A DNA stretch of 49,445 nt from Ligilactobacillus salivarius DSM 20555 = ATCC 11741 (GCF_001435955.1 NZ_AYYT01000014.1:1-49445), one strand, 5' to 3'; counted from the stretch's first letter, positions 27,458 to 35,522 are shown. Program-made: numbers and translations. The notes: generated by a model not told the origin, from the sequence alone.

Positions 27458-29462
27458 TGTCCGCACTTCCTCTAAAATTTGGATTTATCTTCTTAAATTC
27501 TGCCCCAATCAACTCTAATTTATCAGCTATTTCTACCTTGCTACGAAGTGTTGCTTTAGTCCAAAATTTTCGACTATTATAATATGCTTGCATGACATAG
27601 TTGTTATTTTCAACATCACTTAGATAAATCAAAACAAAATATTGTTTTTCAAAATTTCTATCATCAATATTAGTAACAACTAAACCATTATTTTCAGAAA
27701 TTTCTTCCACCTTATCTACTAAGCGAGCAATCTTTTCATCATTAAATTGATACTCTTCAATCTTAGTTGCCGTTTCTCTTTCTTTTTCAAGATTCTTCTT
27801 TTTGCCAATAAATTCATTTGAGATATCAAAGTTACCAAATAAACTAGTTGCGTTAAATACTAATACATTCTTTATCGCTCTTGATAAAGCTGTATAAGTC
27901 CAACGTAAACTAGATTCATCTAATCCATTTCTGTCAGTAAAATCTACATATACATCATTCCATTCATTTCCTTGAACTTTATGACCGGTCATCGCATAAG
28001 CATATTTCACTTGGATACTATTATAAAATTTATCCTGATAAATCTTGTCTAGTAGTTGATATCTTTCACATTCATTTTTAGGATCACAAATCGGATGTTT
28101 TCTCAAAAGTTCTCTTATCCTATCCTTATCTGATACAGATAATCCACTTTCTCCAACATTTGCCAATTTCTTTATGGCTGTTTCCCAGTATTCATTATTA
28201 CTTTTAATATGACGACAATGTTCTTCTGGAGTTTCTGTAATTCCCATACGTTCTTCAGCATCGTAAAACAGTGCTGTCCTCTCATCTGATGAAAGTTGAG
28301 AATCATCTGAATTTAGAACATTTTCTAATAAGTAGCTCACATACTCTTTTCCTGTTCGTTCCAAACGATATTTAACCTTTACATAAGACAAAGTTACATC
28401 TTGGTTATTAACTCTTACATTACTTGACTTTCGATCATAGGTTGCGATTATTTCCGCAATATCTCCAGTGAAAAAGTCCTCATTAAACTCATTACCTGCA
28501 GCATCCATTACAAGTAAATCATATTGATTTTTAGAAAAGACTACTAAATCACCACTACTAATCGGCGCATCTTCCATATTTTGAAGTTTTCTACGGATCA
28601 ATTTATTATATTCTTGGGCTGCCCTAGTTGAATAAGTTACTACTACCTTATTTCTCTTATTGTCACGATTAAATTGCCCAGCAATCTTTTGTTTCTTTTC
28701 TTCCTTACTCCAATCAGCTTCATCAATATTTCTAACATTACCAGTATTTTTAAATTCATAAGGTATTATTTTTTGATGATTTTCTACACTAGTAATCAAT
28801 TCAGCATATTTATCTATACCTCTAGCTAGTTCCCCATGCATACGATACTGAGTTTTCAATTCGTATTTCATAGTATTTAAGCCTAACTCTTCAAAATAAG
28901 TTTGCTTTAAAGCCTTAGCACTAGTATCTCTAATTGGTAATAATCGATATTCATCTCCAATAAATATTATTTTGACATTACCTTTTTCAAAAATTTGAGT
29001 AGAAGTCAATAAGTCCGTTAATAGTTTTCCAGAACCAAAGTGTAAGTTTCCCTTATTACTTTCTTCATCAGAAATGTAAGAAGCATCGTCTATAATAAAA
29101 ATATTCTTATCTTCTTGTTTGTTCAATTTGAAATCAAATATCAAATTATCTCCATCATCAATCTTTTTTGTTGCTCTTCGATAGATTTTACGATAGATCG
29201 TTTGACAATCTTGTTCTGGAATTTGAGGAAATTTTTGTTTAATTAGACCTACAGATTGACCCGTAGGAGATAGGATCTGTGCTTGGGAATATTCAGACCC
29301 ATTATTCTTATTTGCTAATTCATAAATTTTTCCAGCCAAAGTCGACTTTCCACTACCAGCTCGTCCAGATACTATTAATACCTGTGTATTACTCTTTAAA
29401 AAATTCTCTACTACTTGCAACGCTTCTTTTTCAAATTTCTCGTTATCCATAGTTTCACTCAT
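27450..29462 (-). CDS. Operon gene D: superfamily 1 RecD/Dda-like helicase
   Basis: A 670-residue SF1 helicase. Walker A is GRAGSGKS (33-40); motif II is IIDDAS (123-128), with Asp126 where DEAS proteins have the catalytic Glu; motif III GDEYRLLP (169-176), motif IV QYRMH (205-209), motif Va MTGHKVQG (491-498) and motif VI TYTALSRA (522-529). This set matches the RecD2/Dda/DUF2075-like branch. Residues ~330-480 form an insertion, and the last ~110 residues hold an extra beta-rich domain (YFVLIYLSD, NYVMQAYYNSRKFWTK). It overlaps gene C by 8 nt and gene E by 8 nt. It should translocate on DNA or RNA; the substrate and its link to the proteolytic partners are inference. Confidence 0.82.
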   Translation of the reverse strand: MSETMDNEKFEKEALQVVENFLKSNTQVLIVSGRAGSGKSTLAGKIYELANKNNGSEYSQAQILSPTGQSVGLIKQKFPQIPEQDCQTIYRKIYRRATKKIDDGDNLIFDFKLNKQEDKNIFIIDDASYISDEESNKGNLHFGSGKLLTDLLTSTQIFEKGNVKIIFIGDEYRLLPIRDTSAKALKQTYFEELGLNTMKYELKTQYRMHGELARGIDKYAELITSVENHQKIIPYEFKNTGNVRNIDEADWSKEEKKQKIAGQFNRDNKRNKVVVTYSTRAAQEYNKLIRRKLQNMEDAPISSGDLVVFSKNQYDLLVMDAAGNEFNEDFFTGDIAEIIATYDRKSSNVRVNNQDVTLSYVKVKYRLERTGKEYVSYLLENVLNSDDSQLSSDERTALFYDAEERMGITETPEEHCRHIKSNNEYWETAIKKLANVGESGLSVSDKDRIRELLRKHPICDPKNECERYQLLDKIYQDKFYNSIQVKYAYAMTGHKVQGNEWNDVYVDFTDRNGLDESSLRWTYTALSRAIKNVLVFNATSLFGNFDISNEFIGKKKNLEKERETATKIEEYQFNDEKIARLVDKVEEISENNGLVVTNIDDRNFEKQYFVLIYLSDVENNNYVMQAYYNSRKFWTKATLRSKVEIADKLELIGAEFKKINPNFRGSADNE

Positions 29463-30750
29463 TTCTCTTTACGATTTTCTCAGCACTTTTTATTTGCTGA
29501 TTTATCCATTCTTTAAATGATATCTCATCTTTTGAATCTTCATCACCTTGCTTTTCTTCTCTATTAACAACTTTTTCAGCTAAACTTATTTGCTTTTCTA
29601 TCCACTCGTCAAATGTTAATTCAGGCTCATCTGAAATTCTAGGCTTCTTTAAGTTGTGAACTGTTCTTTCTTCACTCGTAACTTTTAACTCTATATCTCG
29701 TACATTTTTCCCTTTTTGCACCCAAGATACTTTACCATTACTTGCAATAGTTAAAACATCAATGCTCCCACCTACTGTTTGATCATTGTCAAAAAAGTTA
29801 CACCTAATCATAGTAGCTAAAACTAATTGTTTAGCAAAATTAGCCACCTTATCTAAGGTTAAACCATTAATGTATGCTCGATAAAATTTGTTATAGTAAT
29901 TATCAACTGTTCTTTGAAATGCTTTTGTTATTTCAACAGTATCCGTACCTTGATATTTCATATACAACTTATCATAAAAGGTATCGCTAACTTTTCTATC
30001 CACACCTAACAATAAAGCATCGGCACCATCACTTTGGGCAAATTTGTATAAATTACTATAATTAGGAAAACTTGATATTTCCTTTATTGAGAAAATTTTA
30101 CTATCTAAAACACCATATAATTCACTATTCCATAATGAACAATAATTTTCTTTCTTGCCTTTTCCTGCTAATACAATTCCTGTCGTATAAAAATTGGATA
30201 CAGTTTGACTAACTAGCATATAATACGCATACTCTAGTTCTTCAGTCGTATACTTATTATCTTCACTAATCAAAAATTGACTCATTCGATCTTGATTCAT
30301 GAATTTCTGAAACTCTTGAAAAGTATAAGGTATTTTTTCTTCTTGAATTTCTTTTTTTACTTCAATCAGATTTCCTAATAAATCTTGAGTTTTGTAGGTG
30401 CTATGTAAGTTGTTCAATATATCTTCTAGTTTCTGCTTAATATATTGCTCATATTCTCTGTTTGCTGATTTAATCAAATATTCCTTAAACAACTGAACGT
30501 ATTCTGTAAATTTATTTAATGGCTCTTCACCTAAGTATTGGTTAAACCCTTCAACAATTGATTGTATTTTTTGACCATTGATTGTAGCATTTCCATAAAA
30601 CATAATAACTACACTATGCTTCAATGATAACTTAAAAATTTTTTGCCCAGTTATATAATATTTTCGGGAGCTATGGTCTTGCATTGTTAGACTACTATCA
30701 GCAGCCAGAACTACTCCATAACCATTTGTTATTCCTAATTCCGCAGTCAT
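29455..30750 (-). CDS. Operon gene C: proteasome beta-like Ntn hydrolase, predicted active
   Basis: A 431-residue protein whose N-terminus matches proteasome beta/HslV subunits. It begins Met-Thr, and Met removal would expose Thr1. Asp lies at mature position 17 (VVLAADSSLT), exactly the proteasome spacing; Lys37 in TGQKIFKLS aligns with Lys33. Asp323 followed by GGSIDVLTI (327-335) matches the Asp166...GGxIDVxxI strand of beta subunits, and GIVLAGKG...LYGV (191-214) matches the central strands. A helical insertion (~75-185) makes it longer than the usual ~200 residues. The C-terminus carries two copies of a 22-residue motif (377-398 and 409-430). The ATG has AGGGGG seven bases upstream, so the Met-Thr start is well supported. 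Assignment is by motif only; peptidase activity is inferred. Confidence 0.78.
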   Translation of the reverse strand: MTAELGITNGYGVVLAADSSLTMQDHSSRKYYITGQKIFKLSLKHSVVIMFYGNATINGQKIQSIVEGFNQYLGEEPLNKFTEYVQLFKEYLIKSANREYEQYIKQKLEDILNNLHSTYKTQDLLGNLIEVKKEIQEEKIPYTFQEFQKFMNQDRMSQFLISEDNKYTTEELEYAYYMLVSQTVSNFYTTGIVLAGKGKKENYCSLWNSELYGVLDSKIFSIKEISSFPNYSNLYKFAQSDGADALLLGVDRKVSDTFYDKLYMKYQGTDTVEITKAFQRTVDNYYNKFYRAYINGLTLDKVANFAKQLVLATMIRCNFFDNDQTVGGSIDVLTIASNGKVSWVQKGKNVRDIELKVTSEERTVHNLKKPRISDEPELTFDEWIEKQISLAEKVVNREEKQGDEDSKDEISFKEWINQQIKSAEKIVKRNE

Positions 30751-30753
30751 AGT

Positions 30754-32361
30754 CTAACCCCCTATTTGCCAATTAACGCTATCTCTTAGGACTTCATTAA
30801 ACAATCTATTTCTAGGAAATTGTGGATGCTTAGCACAATAACTCAATTGCTTTTCTATCAATTTTTGAGCATAATTTCTTGCCCAACGTGCATTAGATTT
30901 TTTATCATCTGGAATTTGATCATACAGATTAATTGCTACTGCTTTTACATATTTTTCATTAAACTCTATTTTGTTCTTCTTTAAAATGTTAACCACTATT
31001 TGAGCTACAACCTGGGGCTTATATGATTCAAAAATTATTTTATGTTGGAATCTGGAAGCCAATCCTGGATCAAATTTCAAAAATTCTTCCATTTCTTTAG
31101 TATATCCTGCAATAATTGCGATAAACTTTTCTCCGTCATTTTCTAGTCGAGGTACAAAAGCCTGAATAACTTGTTTTCCTTTGTCATAAGGATCCTCTTT
31201 ATTATAAAGTTGATGAGCTTCATCAATGAAAAGTACTCCACCTAAAGCAGAATCTACTTTTTCATTGATTTTTCCACTTAAATCGCCAACCCATTTACCT
31301 TCTAATTCATTACGTTTAGTTTCAATTACAGTTGTATTTTCTAAAATACCTAGTGCATAGAATAAACGTGCAACTATTCTAGCAACCGTCGTTTTACCAG
31401 TTCCAGGTGGTCCTTCAAAAATCATATGATGTCTTCTGGATAATTCCATATTTCCAATATTTGCCTGTGAAACTTCCACTGCCTCACAAATCTCATGAAT
31501 TTGTTGTTTCACATTATTCAATCCTTGTAGACTATCTAATTCATCCAAGATTTGCTTAACTAGCTTAGGATTATATACACTTGTGGCATCTAAGATGGAT
31601 TTCTTATCAATTACATTCGACATTCTGCTGTTTTTAGCAAAACTATTTAATATCTTTTTATTAAAACGTTCAACAACACGCTTGGTCAAATGCTTGCTTT
31701 TTTGCACATATGACTTTAATACATTTCCATATAAAATATCATCTTCTAAACTTAGACCTTGATTATATAGGAGACTCTTGCCATAATTGATAGCTTCTTC
31801 AATTGTCAAATCTCTAATTACAAAATAATTAGTAAGATTGTTTTTCACTTCTTCTAAAGAATTTATATAGCTAATATTTTCTTCTGTATCTTCTAACAAG
31901 ATTATTTTTTGACTGTCAGATCTTTCAAGTATCCCCATTATATAGTTTTTATAATCGATCTTATATCCACGTCTATCTTCAGGTAAATCTCCACCAAAGG
32001 CAGACTTAGCATCTTGAATTATTATGAATGCATTATTTTCTACACTTTCCAGATATTCATACTGATCAGGCATAATATAAGTTTTATCCCCAAAACTAGG
32101 GTTGAGTACCTTAATGAGTTTATATAAGATGTCTAAAAAGACTTCTGATTGTTCTTTTCCATTAGAAACTAAACAAATATTTATATCTATACTTTGAGAA
32201 ACACTACTATTGCTAAACTTATGAATTACCTTATTTAAATAATCAATAACTTCGTCTCTCAAATTATTATCGGAATATTCATTATTAAAAGCCTCTATAT
32301 ATTTTGTCGTATATGGATATATACTGCAGAACATTCTTTGTTTTTCCGTCATTTTTTCCAT
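30754..32361 (-). CDS. Operon gene B: CbxX/CfxQ-type AAA+ ATPase with degenerate N-terminal AAA-like domain
   Basis: A 535-residue AAA+ protein. The second domain (~265-535) is of CbxX/CfxQ/SpoVK type: Walker A GPPGTGKT (317-324), pore-region EGKWVGDLSGK, Walker B GGVLFIDEAH (374-383), sensor 1 in IIAGYTKEMEEF, arginine finger in PGLASRF, and sensor 2 region NARWARNYAQK. The first ~240 residues look like a second AAA-fold domain that lost its nucleotide site: ICLVSNGKEQ stands at the Walker A position, NAFIIIQDAKS at Walker B and KIILLEDTEE at sensor 1. ATP-driven unfolding or remodelling is the likely role. Start ATG shares one base with the stop of gene A (TAATG). There is no HbYX motif at the C-terminus, which ends NWQIGG. 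Confidence 0.85.
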   Translation of the reverse strand: MEKMTEKQRMFCSIYPYTTKYIEAFNNEYSDNNLRDEVIDYLNKVIHKFSNSSVSQSIDINICLVSNGKEQSEVFLDILYKLIKVLNPSFGDKTYIMPDQYEYLESVENNAFIIIQDAKSAFGGDLPEDRRGYKIDYKNYIMGILERSDSQKIILLEDTEENISYINSLEEVKNNLTNYFVIRDLTIEEAINYGKSLLYNQGLSLEDDILYGNVLKSYVQKSKHLTKRVVERFNKKILNSFAKNSRMSNVIDKKSILDATSVYNPKLVKQILDELDSLQGLNNVKQQIHEICEAVEVSQANIGNMELSRRHHMIFEGPPGTGKTTVARIVARLFYALGILENTTVIETKRNELEGKWVGDLSGKINEKVDSALGGVLFIDEAHQLYNKEDPYDKGKQVIQAFVPRLENDGEKFIAIIAGYTKEMEEFLKFDPGLASRFQHKIIFESYKPQVVAQIVVNILKKNKIEFNEKYVKAVAINLYDQIPDDKKSNARWARNYAQKLIEKQLSYCAKHPQFPRNRLFNEVLRDSVNWQIGG

Positions 32362-33386
32362 TAATTGTTCACCCCTAACTCTTTTTCTATTACTATCGGT
32401 TCATCTAATAAAGAAAATTTTACTAGCTTTACTTTATTTGCTTGTAAATCTTCCCCTACCTGTGCTATTTCTAACTGGCGATGTATCCCATATACATTGA
32501 ATAAAAAATCACTGATATCATCTAAACTCTTATTTCTTAAAATTTCTTGTGAGATATTATATTCATTTTGAGCAATTTCAGATAATGAACTTGTAGCTTG
32601 TAATAGATTAGGATTATTACTATTATTCAAATTCCAGTAAAAATCATCCATAAAAGTTTGAGAAATACCACCAATCATAATTTCAGTCGCTTCAGATTTT
32701 TCAAGATTGATAATACCCTTACCTATCTGTTGAACACTAGATAATAATTTATTATTTTCTGTTACTCCATATAATCTATAACTTGTTGCACTAATACTGG
32801 TTTCGTCATTGCCCACACCTACAAGACAAATTCCCATATAATCTTGCAAATTCTTTCTAGGATATAAATAGGTATCCTTAACAATTTCAACTAATTTATT
32901 AAAACTTTCTTGATCAATGGAGATTTGATTTTGATTTAAAAAATTAACTAGTTCATTAATCAAAATTGGAGTGGCTTCTTCATTTACTTGTCTATCAATT
33001 GATAATGTACTATATATTCGGTTAATATTTTCGACCAAACTTTGTATTCCGCCATTTATAGTTAGGTTATTTAAAACTGTCCAAATTATTCTTTGAATAT
33101 AAAGATCTTTTCTATAGTTATCTTTTAAACTTCTTAGATATTCTTCAAATCTAAGTATACATTCTTTAAACGTGGCTATTGGTTGGTTAACTCTCATCTG
33201 AAATCCTTTTATCAGACTGTCCCAAACTAATCCATCTAATTCATATTTTCCAAAAGAAACTAAGTATATTTTGGCTTCTTTGTTTAATTGAATTATTTTA
33301 TGTTCAGCTTTATTTCGTTTAGTATCAATATTATCAACTATAATAACTGCCCCTTCATCTTTAGTAACAATTGTTGAATACGCCAT
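32361..33386 (-). CDS. Operon gene A: proteasome beta-like paralogue, predicted inactive
   Basis: A 341-residue protein, distant paralogue of gene C. Its N-terminus MAYSTIVTKDEGAVIIVDN lines up with that of C without gaps: Asp18 corresponds to the catalytic Asp17 after Met removal, but residue 1 is Ala, not Thr, Ser or Cys. A Lys (Lys30, HKIIQL) stands near the Lys33 position. Shared central segments are GICLVGVGNDE (C has GIVLAGKGKKE) and LYGV. The Asp...GGxIDV strand of C is missing. It is probably a catalytically dead ring partner, as in alpha or inactive beta subunits. The start is ATG 33386 with AGGA ten bases upstream; an in-frame GTG at 33395 overlaps that site. First gene of the operon. 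Confidence 0.68.
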   Translation of the reverse strand: MAYSTIVTKDEGAVIIVDNIDTKRNKAEHKIIQLNKEAKIYLVSFGKYELDGLVWDSLIKGFQMRVNQPIATFKECILRFEEYLRSLKDNYRKDLYIQRIIWTVLNNLTINGGIQSLVENINRIYSTLSIDRQVNEEATPILINELVNFLNQNQISIDQESFNKLVEIVKDTYLYPRKNLQDYMGICLVGVGNDETSISATSYRLYGVTENNKLLSSVQQIGKGIINLEKSEATEIMIGGISQTFMDDFYWNLNNSNNPNLLQATSSLSEIAQNEYNISQEILRNKSLDDISDFLFNVYGIHRQLEIAQVGEDLQANKVKLVKFSLLDEPIVIEKELGVNN

Positions 33387-33411
33387 AATTATCACATCCT
33401 GTCCATATAAA

Positions 33412-33456
33412 AAAGCATAAAACTAGATAAGAAAACCCCATCTAATTTTATGCTTT
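33412..33456 (-). terminator. Hairpin with T-run in the leader of the five-gene operon (attenuator candidate)
   Basis: On the minus strand AAAGCATAAAATTAGAT and ATCTAGTTTTATGCTTT form a 17-bp stem (one G-T pair) with an 11-base loop, followed directly by a T-run, 26 bases before the first gene. It lies downstream of the operon's promoter, so it can act as attenuator; it also stops read-through from the YibE/F genes. Confidence 0.75.
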
Positions 33457-33468
33457 ACTTACTATTCG

Positions 33469-33590
33469 ATTTTCTTATCGTATAACTTAGAGTAGACTCT
33501 TCATTTTTATATAATTTCAGCATCTGATTAATGCTAATTAACTGTACTAACTTAGTTCAAATTCTACTCTTGATAAGAAAATTTTGTCAA
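33469..33590 (-). promoter_or_regulatory. Promoter and structured leader of the five-gene operon
   Basis: On the minus strand TTGACA (33585-33590) and TAGAAT (33561-33566) with an 18-bp spacer form a near-consensus promoter, giving a leader of ~170 bases. ATTTTCTTATC plus AGAGTAGA around the promoter (33563-33582) recur inverted at 33469-33496 as TCTACTCT and GATAAGAAAAT. A third copy of TTTTCTTATC lies in the loop of the terminator hairpin (33426-33435), so the middle copy GATAAGAAAA could pair with it. Confidence 0.6.
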
Positions 33591-33605
33591 TATTTTCAGA
33601 GAATT

Positions 33606-34355
33606 TTATGTCCGTCTGACTTTCTTTCCCATCATATAAGTTGTTATCCAAATTACTAAGATTATTGAAATTGATGAGAATAAAACTTCCATTGATTCTG
33701 CTACAAATATTTTGGAATTTAAGTAATATCCAAATGTCGCATCTAATTTATATAGCAAGATGAATAATGCTAAATCTCCACCAAACATTCCAAAAAATAA
33801 AGTGTTAAATGTCATACCCATAATTTGTAATCCTATATTTCGTCCACTTGTGTATAAAGCCGGCAACGTTATGTCTGGTTGTTGTTCAATTATTTCATCT
33901 AAACCACTTGCAATAGCAATCGCAGCTTCTGCAATTGCTCCTAAAGTACTCAAGATCATAGTTGAAATTACGATACTTTCAAAATTTACTCCGATTAATA
34001 AATTAAAAGCTTCTATTTCTTCAGATTGTTCCGGACTAAAGCCTTGAATTCCAACTAGTTTAATGAAAGGAACCATAACTACAACAACTATCGCTAATGA
34101 AATCAAAGTAGCTTCAAAAGCAATATTAGTGGTTTTTTCATCGCTATTTCCCATATAAATAGTAACAGCTAAAATCGCAATTCCTGCAAAAATAGTTGTC
34201 CACAAAGCAGGTATCCCTATTGAAATAAAAATTACAGTTAGAAATAAAAGTATGAAATTTAATGCTACGCTGGAAAAAGAGGCTAATCCTCTTTTTCCAC
34301 CAACTATCCACATTAGTATAAATAAAATTATTGTTAGTAGTGTGATTGTACTCAT
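33606..34355 (-). CDS. YibE/F-family membrane protein (second of pair)
   Basis: A 249-residue multi-pass membrane protein of the YibE/F family, function not established. It has about seven hydrophobic segments; ILSTLGAIAEAAIAIASGLDEI and YTSGRNIGLQIMGMTFNTLFF match equivalent stretches in the larger partner (LLGAVMDAATDIVSTLFE; FISGQNVGKSIMGPLVNVLLL), so the two are homologous. The genes overlap by 4 nt (ATGA-type). It is followed by the leader region of the five-gene operon. Confidence 0.82.
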   Translation of the reverse strand: MSTITLLTIILFILMWIVGGKRGLASFSSVALNFILLFLTVIFISIGIPALWTTIFAGIAILAVTIYMGNSDEKTTNIAFEATLISLAIVVVVMVPFIKLVGIQGFSPEQSEEIEAFNLLIGVNFESIVISTMILSTLGAIAEAAIAIASGLDEIIEQQPDITLPALYTSGRNIGLQIMGMTFNTLFFGMFGGDLALFILLYKLDATFGYYLNSKIFVAESMEVLFSSISIILVIWITTYMMGKKVRRT

Positions 34356-35452
34356 TTGTTATCACTACCCAATACTAATGAACTCAGTAAACTAGCCGAA
34401 GGAATAACTAACGTAATCCCTATTCCACTAATTAAACTTTGAATAATGCCTAATGACATTGTCCATTCAAACGTATATGCAATTGAATTTCCAGTTCTGA
34501 AAAATAAAACTGCCATTGTTACTGTTTCAGCAAAAAAGATTAATAGCAAGACATTTACCAATGGTCCCATTATTGATTTTCCAACATTTTGTCCTGAAAT
34601 AAATAATTGCTTTCTAGAAATTCCAGGTTGAGTACGTTTCATTTCAAATAATGTTGATACAATATCTGTTGCTGCATCCATAACAGCTCCTAGTAATCCA
34701 ATTACAGTCGCTGCTAGAAATAATTGTTTTGGTGATTGTGTAGCAAAGTCTAGAGCCTCATAATGTACTCCCTTGTCATTGGTTACTTGCATCGCCACTA
34801 CTCCAATTATCATCGCTAAAGTTGTTCCGATAAATATTGAACTAAATGTTACTAGACATTGCCAATTAAAACCAATTACTAACACCAAAGATAAAGCCAG
34901 AAAAATTACCGCAACTGTTGCGAATATCCAAAAGAAATTATTGATATTCCACTTAACATCTAGTTGTACACATAATAGAAAAATTATGAAATTTAAAATA
35001 ACACTTATTAGCGATGTAAATCCTCGAATTTGTGTAACTAAGAATAGTAGTACTACTACCGCCCAACACAACATTATTAAATAAACATCTCGTTTATAAT
35101 TATTTATCATTGCCATCAATTTACCGTCTGACTTTTCAAACTTTATGAAAACTTTTTGTCCTCGATAAAATCTTTGATCATATCCGCCTGATTTAGAAAA
35201 AGTATTCTTGGCTGTTAACACTTCTCCTTTTCTATGACCGTTAAGAACTTTCACTTTTAAAGTTTGTTCCGTCGTCATATCCTTATTTTTATATGTATCT
35301 TCTGTTTTAGTTGCTTTTGAATTTGTTACACTCACAATTTGAGCGACTGGATCTTTATATAAAAAAGCATCATTATCAACTAAAAAATAGATAAGAATAC
35401 CACTTAAAATTATTAATAGCCATTCTATTAAATATTTTTTCTTTACTCTCAT
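34352..35452 (-). CDS. YibE/F-family membrane protein (first of pair)
   Basis: A 366-residue protein with one N-terminal transmembrane helix, an extracytoplasmic region of ~90 residues with a beta-rich, OB-like look (TLKVKVLNGHRKGEVLTAKN, GQKVFIKFE), and then about seven more helices of the YibE/F type. Start ATG 35452 has GAGAGG ten bases upstream. Probably a two-subunit membrane complex with the overlapping downstream gene. Transport role is only a guess. Confidence 0.82.
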   Translation of the reverse strand: MRVKKKYLIEWLLIILSGILIYFLVDNDAFLYKDPVAQIVSVTNSKATKTEDTYKNKDMTTEQTLKVKVLNGHRKGEVLTAKNTFSKSGGYDQRFYRGQKVFIKFEKSDGKLMAMINNYKRDVYLIMLCWAVVVLLFLVTQIRGFTSLISVILNFIIFLLCVQLDVKWNINNFFWIFATVAVIFLALSLVLVIGFNWQCLVTFSSIFIGTTLAMIIGVVAMQVTNDKGVHYEALDFATQSPKQLFLAATVIGLLGAVMDAATDIVSTLFEMKRTQPGISRKQLFISGQNVGKSIMGPLVNVLLLIFFAETVTMAVLFFRTGNSIAYTFEWTMSLGIIQSLISGIGITLVIPSASLLSSLVLGSDNK

Positions 35453-35522
35453 CAACTCTACACCTCTCAATCTTTACTAACGTACCACTTTTTATTTCTC
35501 AGAAAAAGAATCTGAATTAAAC

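Noticed and set aside
27457-27466. GTG start for gene E at 27466
   Set aside because: It would be one to two bases after AGAGGA; the ATG at 27457 is at a normal distance.
30754-30775. HbYX proteasome-docking motif at the end of ATPase B
   Set aside because: The C-terminus ends NWQIGG, without the hydrophobic-Tyr-X pattern; docking to A/C must use another surface.
24842-33590. Integrase, att-type direct repeats or tRNA around the accessory operon
   Set aside because: None could be found at either boundary, so the operon cannot be called an integrated element from this window.
35476-35492. T-box-like AAAGTGGTACG on the minus strand upstream of the YibE/F genes
   Set aside because: The leader is only ~100 bases, has no specifier stem or terminator, and the following genes are not amino-acid related. 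Partial match by chance.
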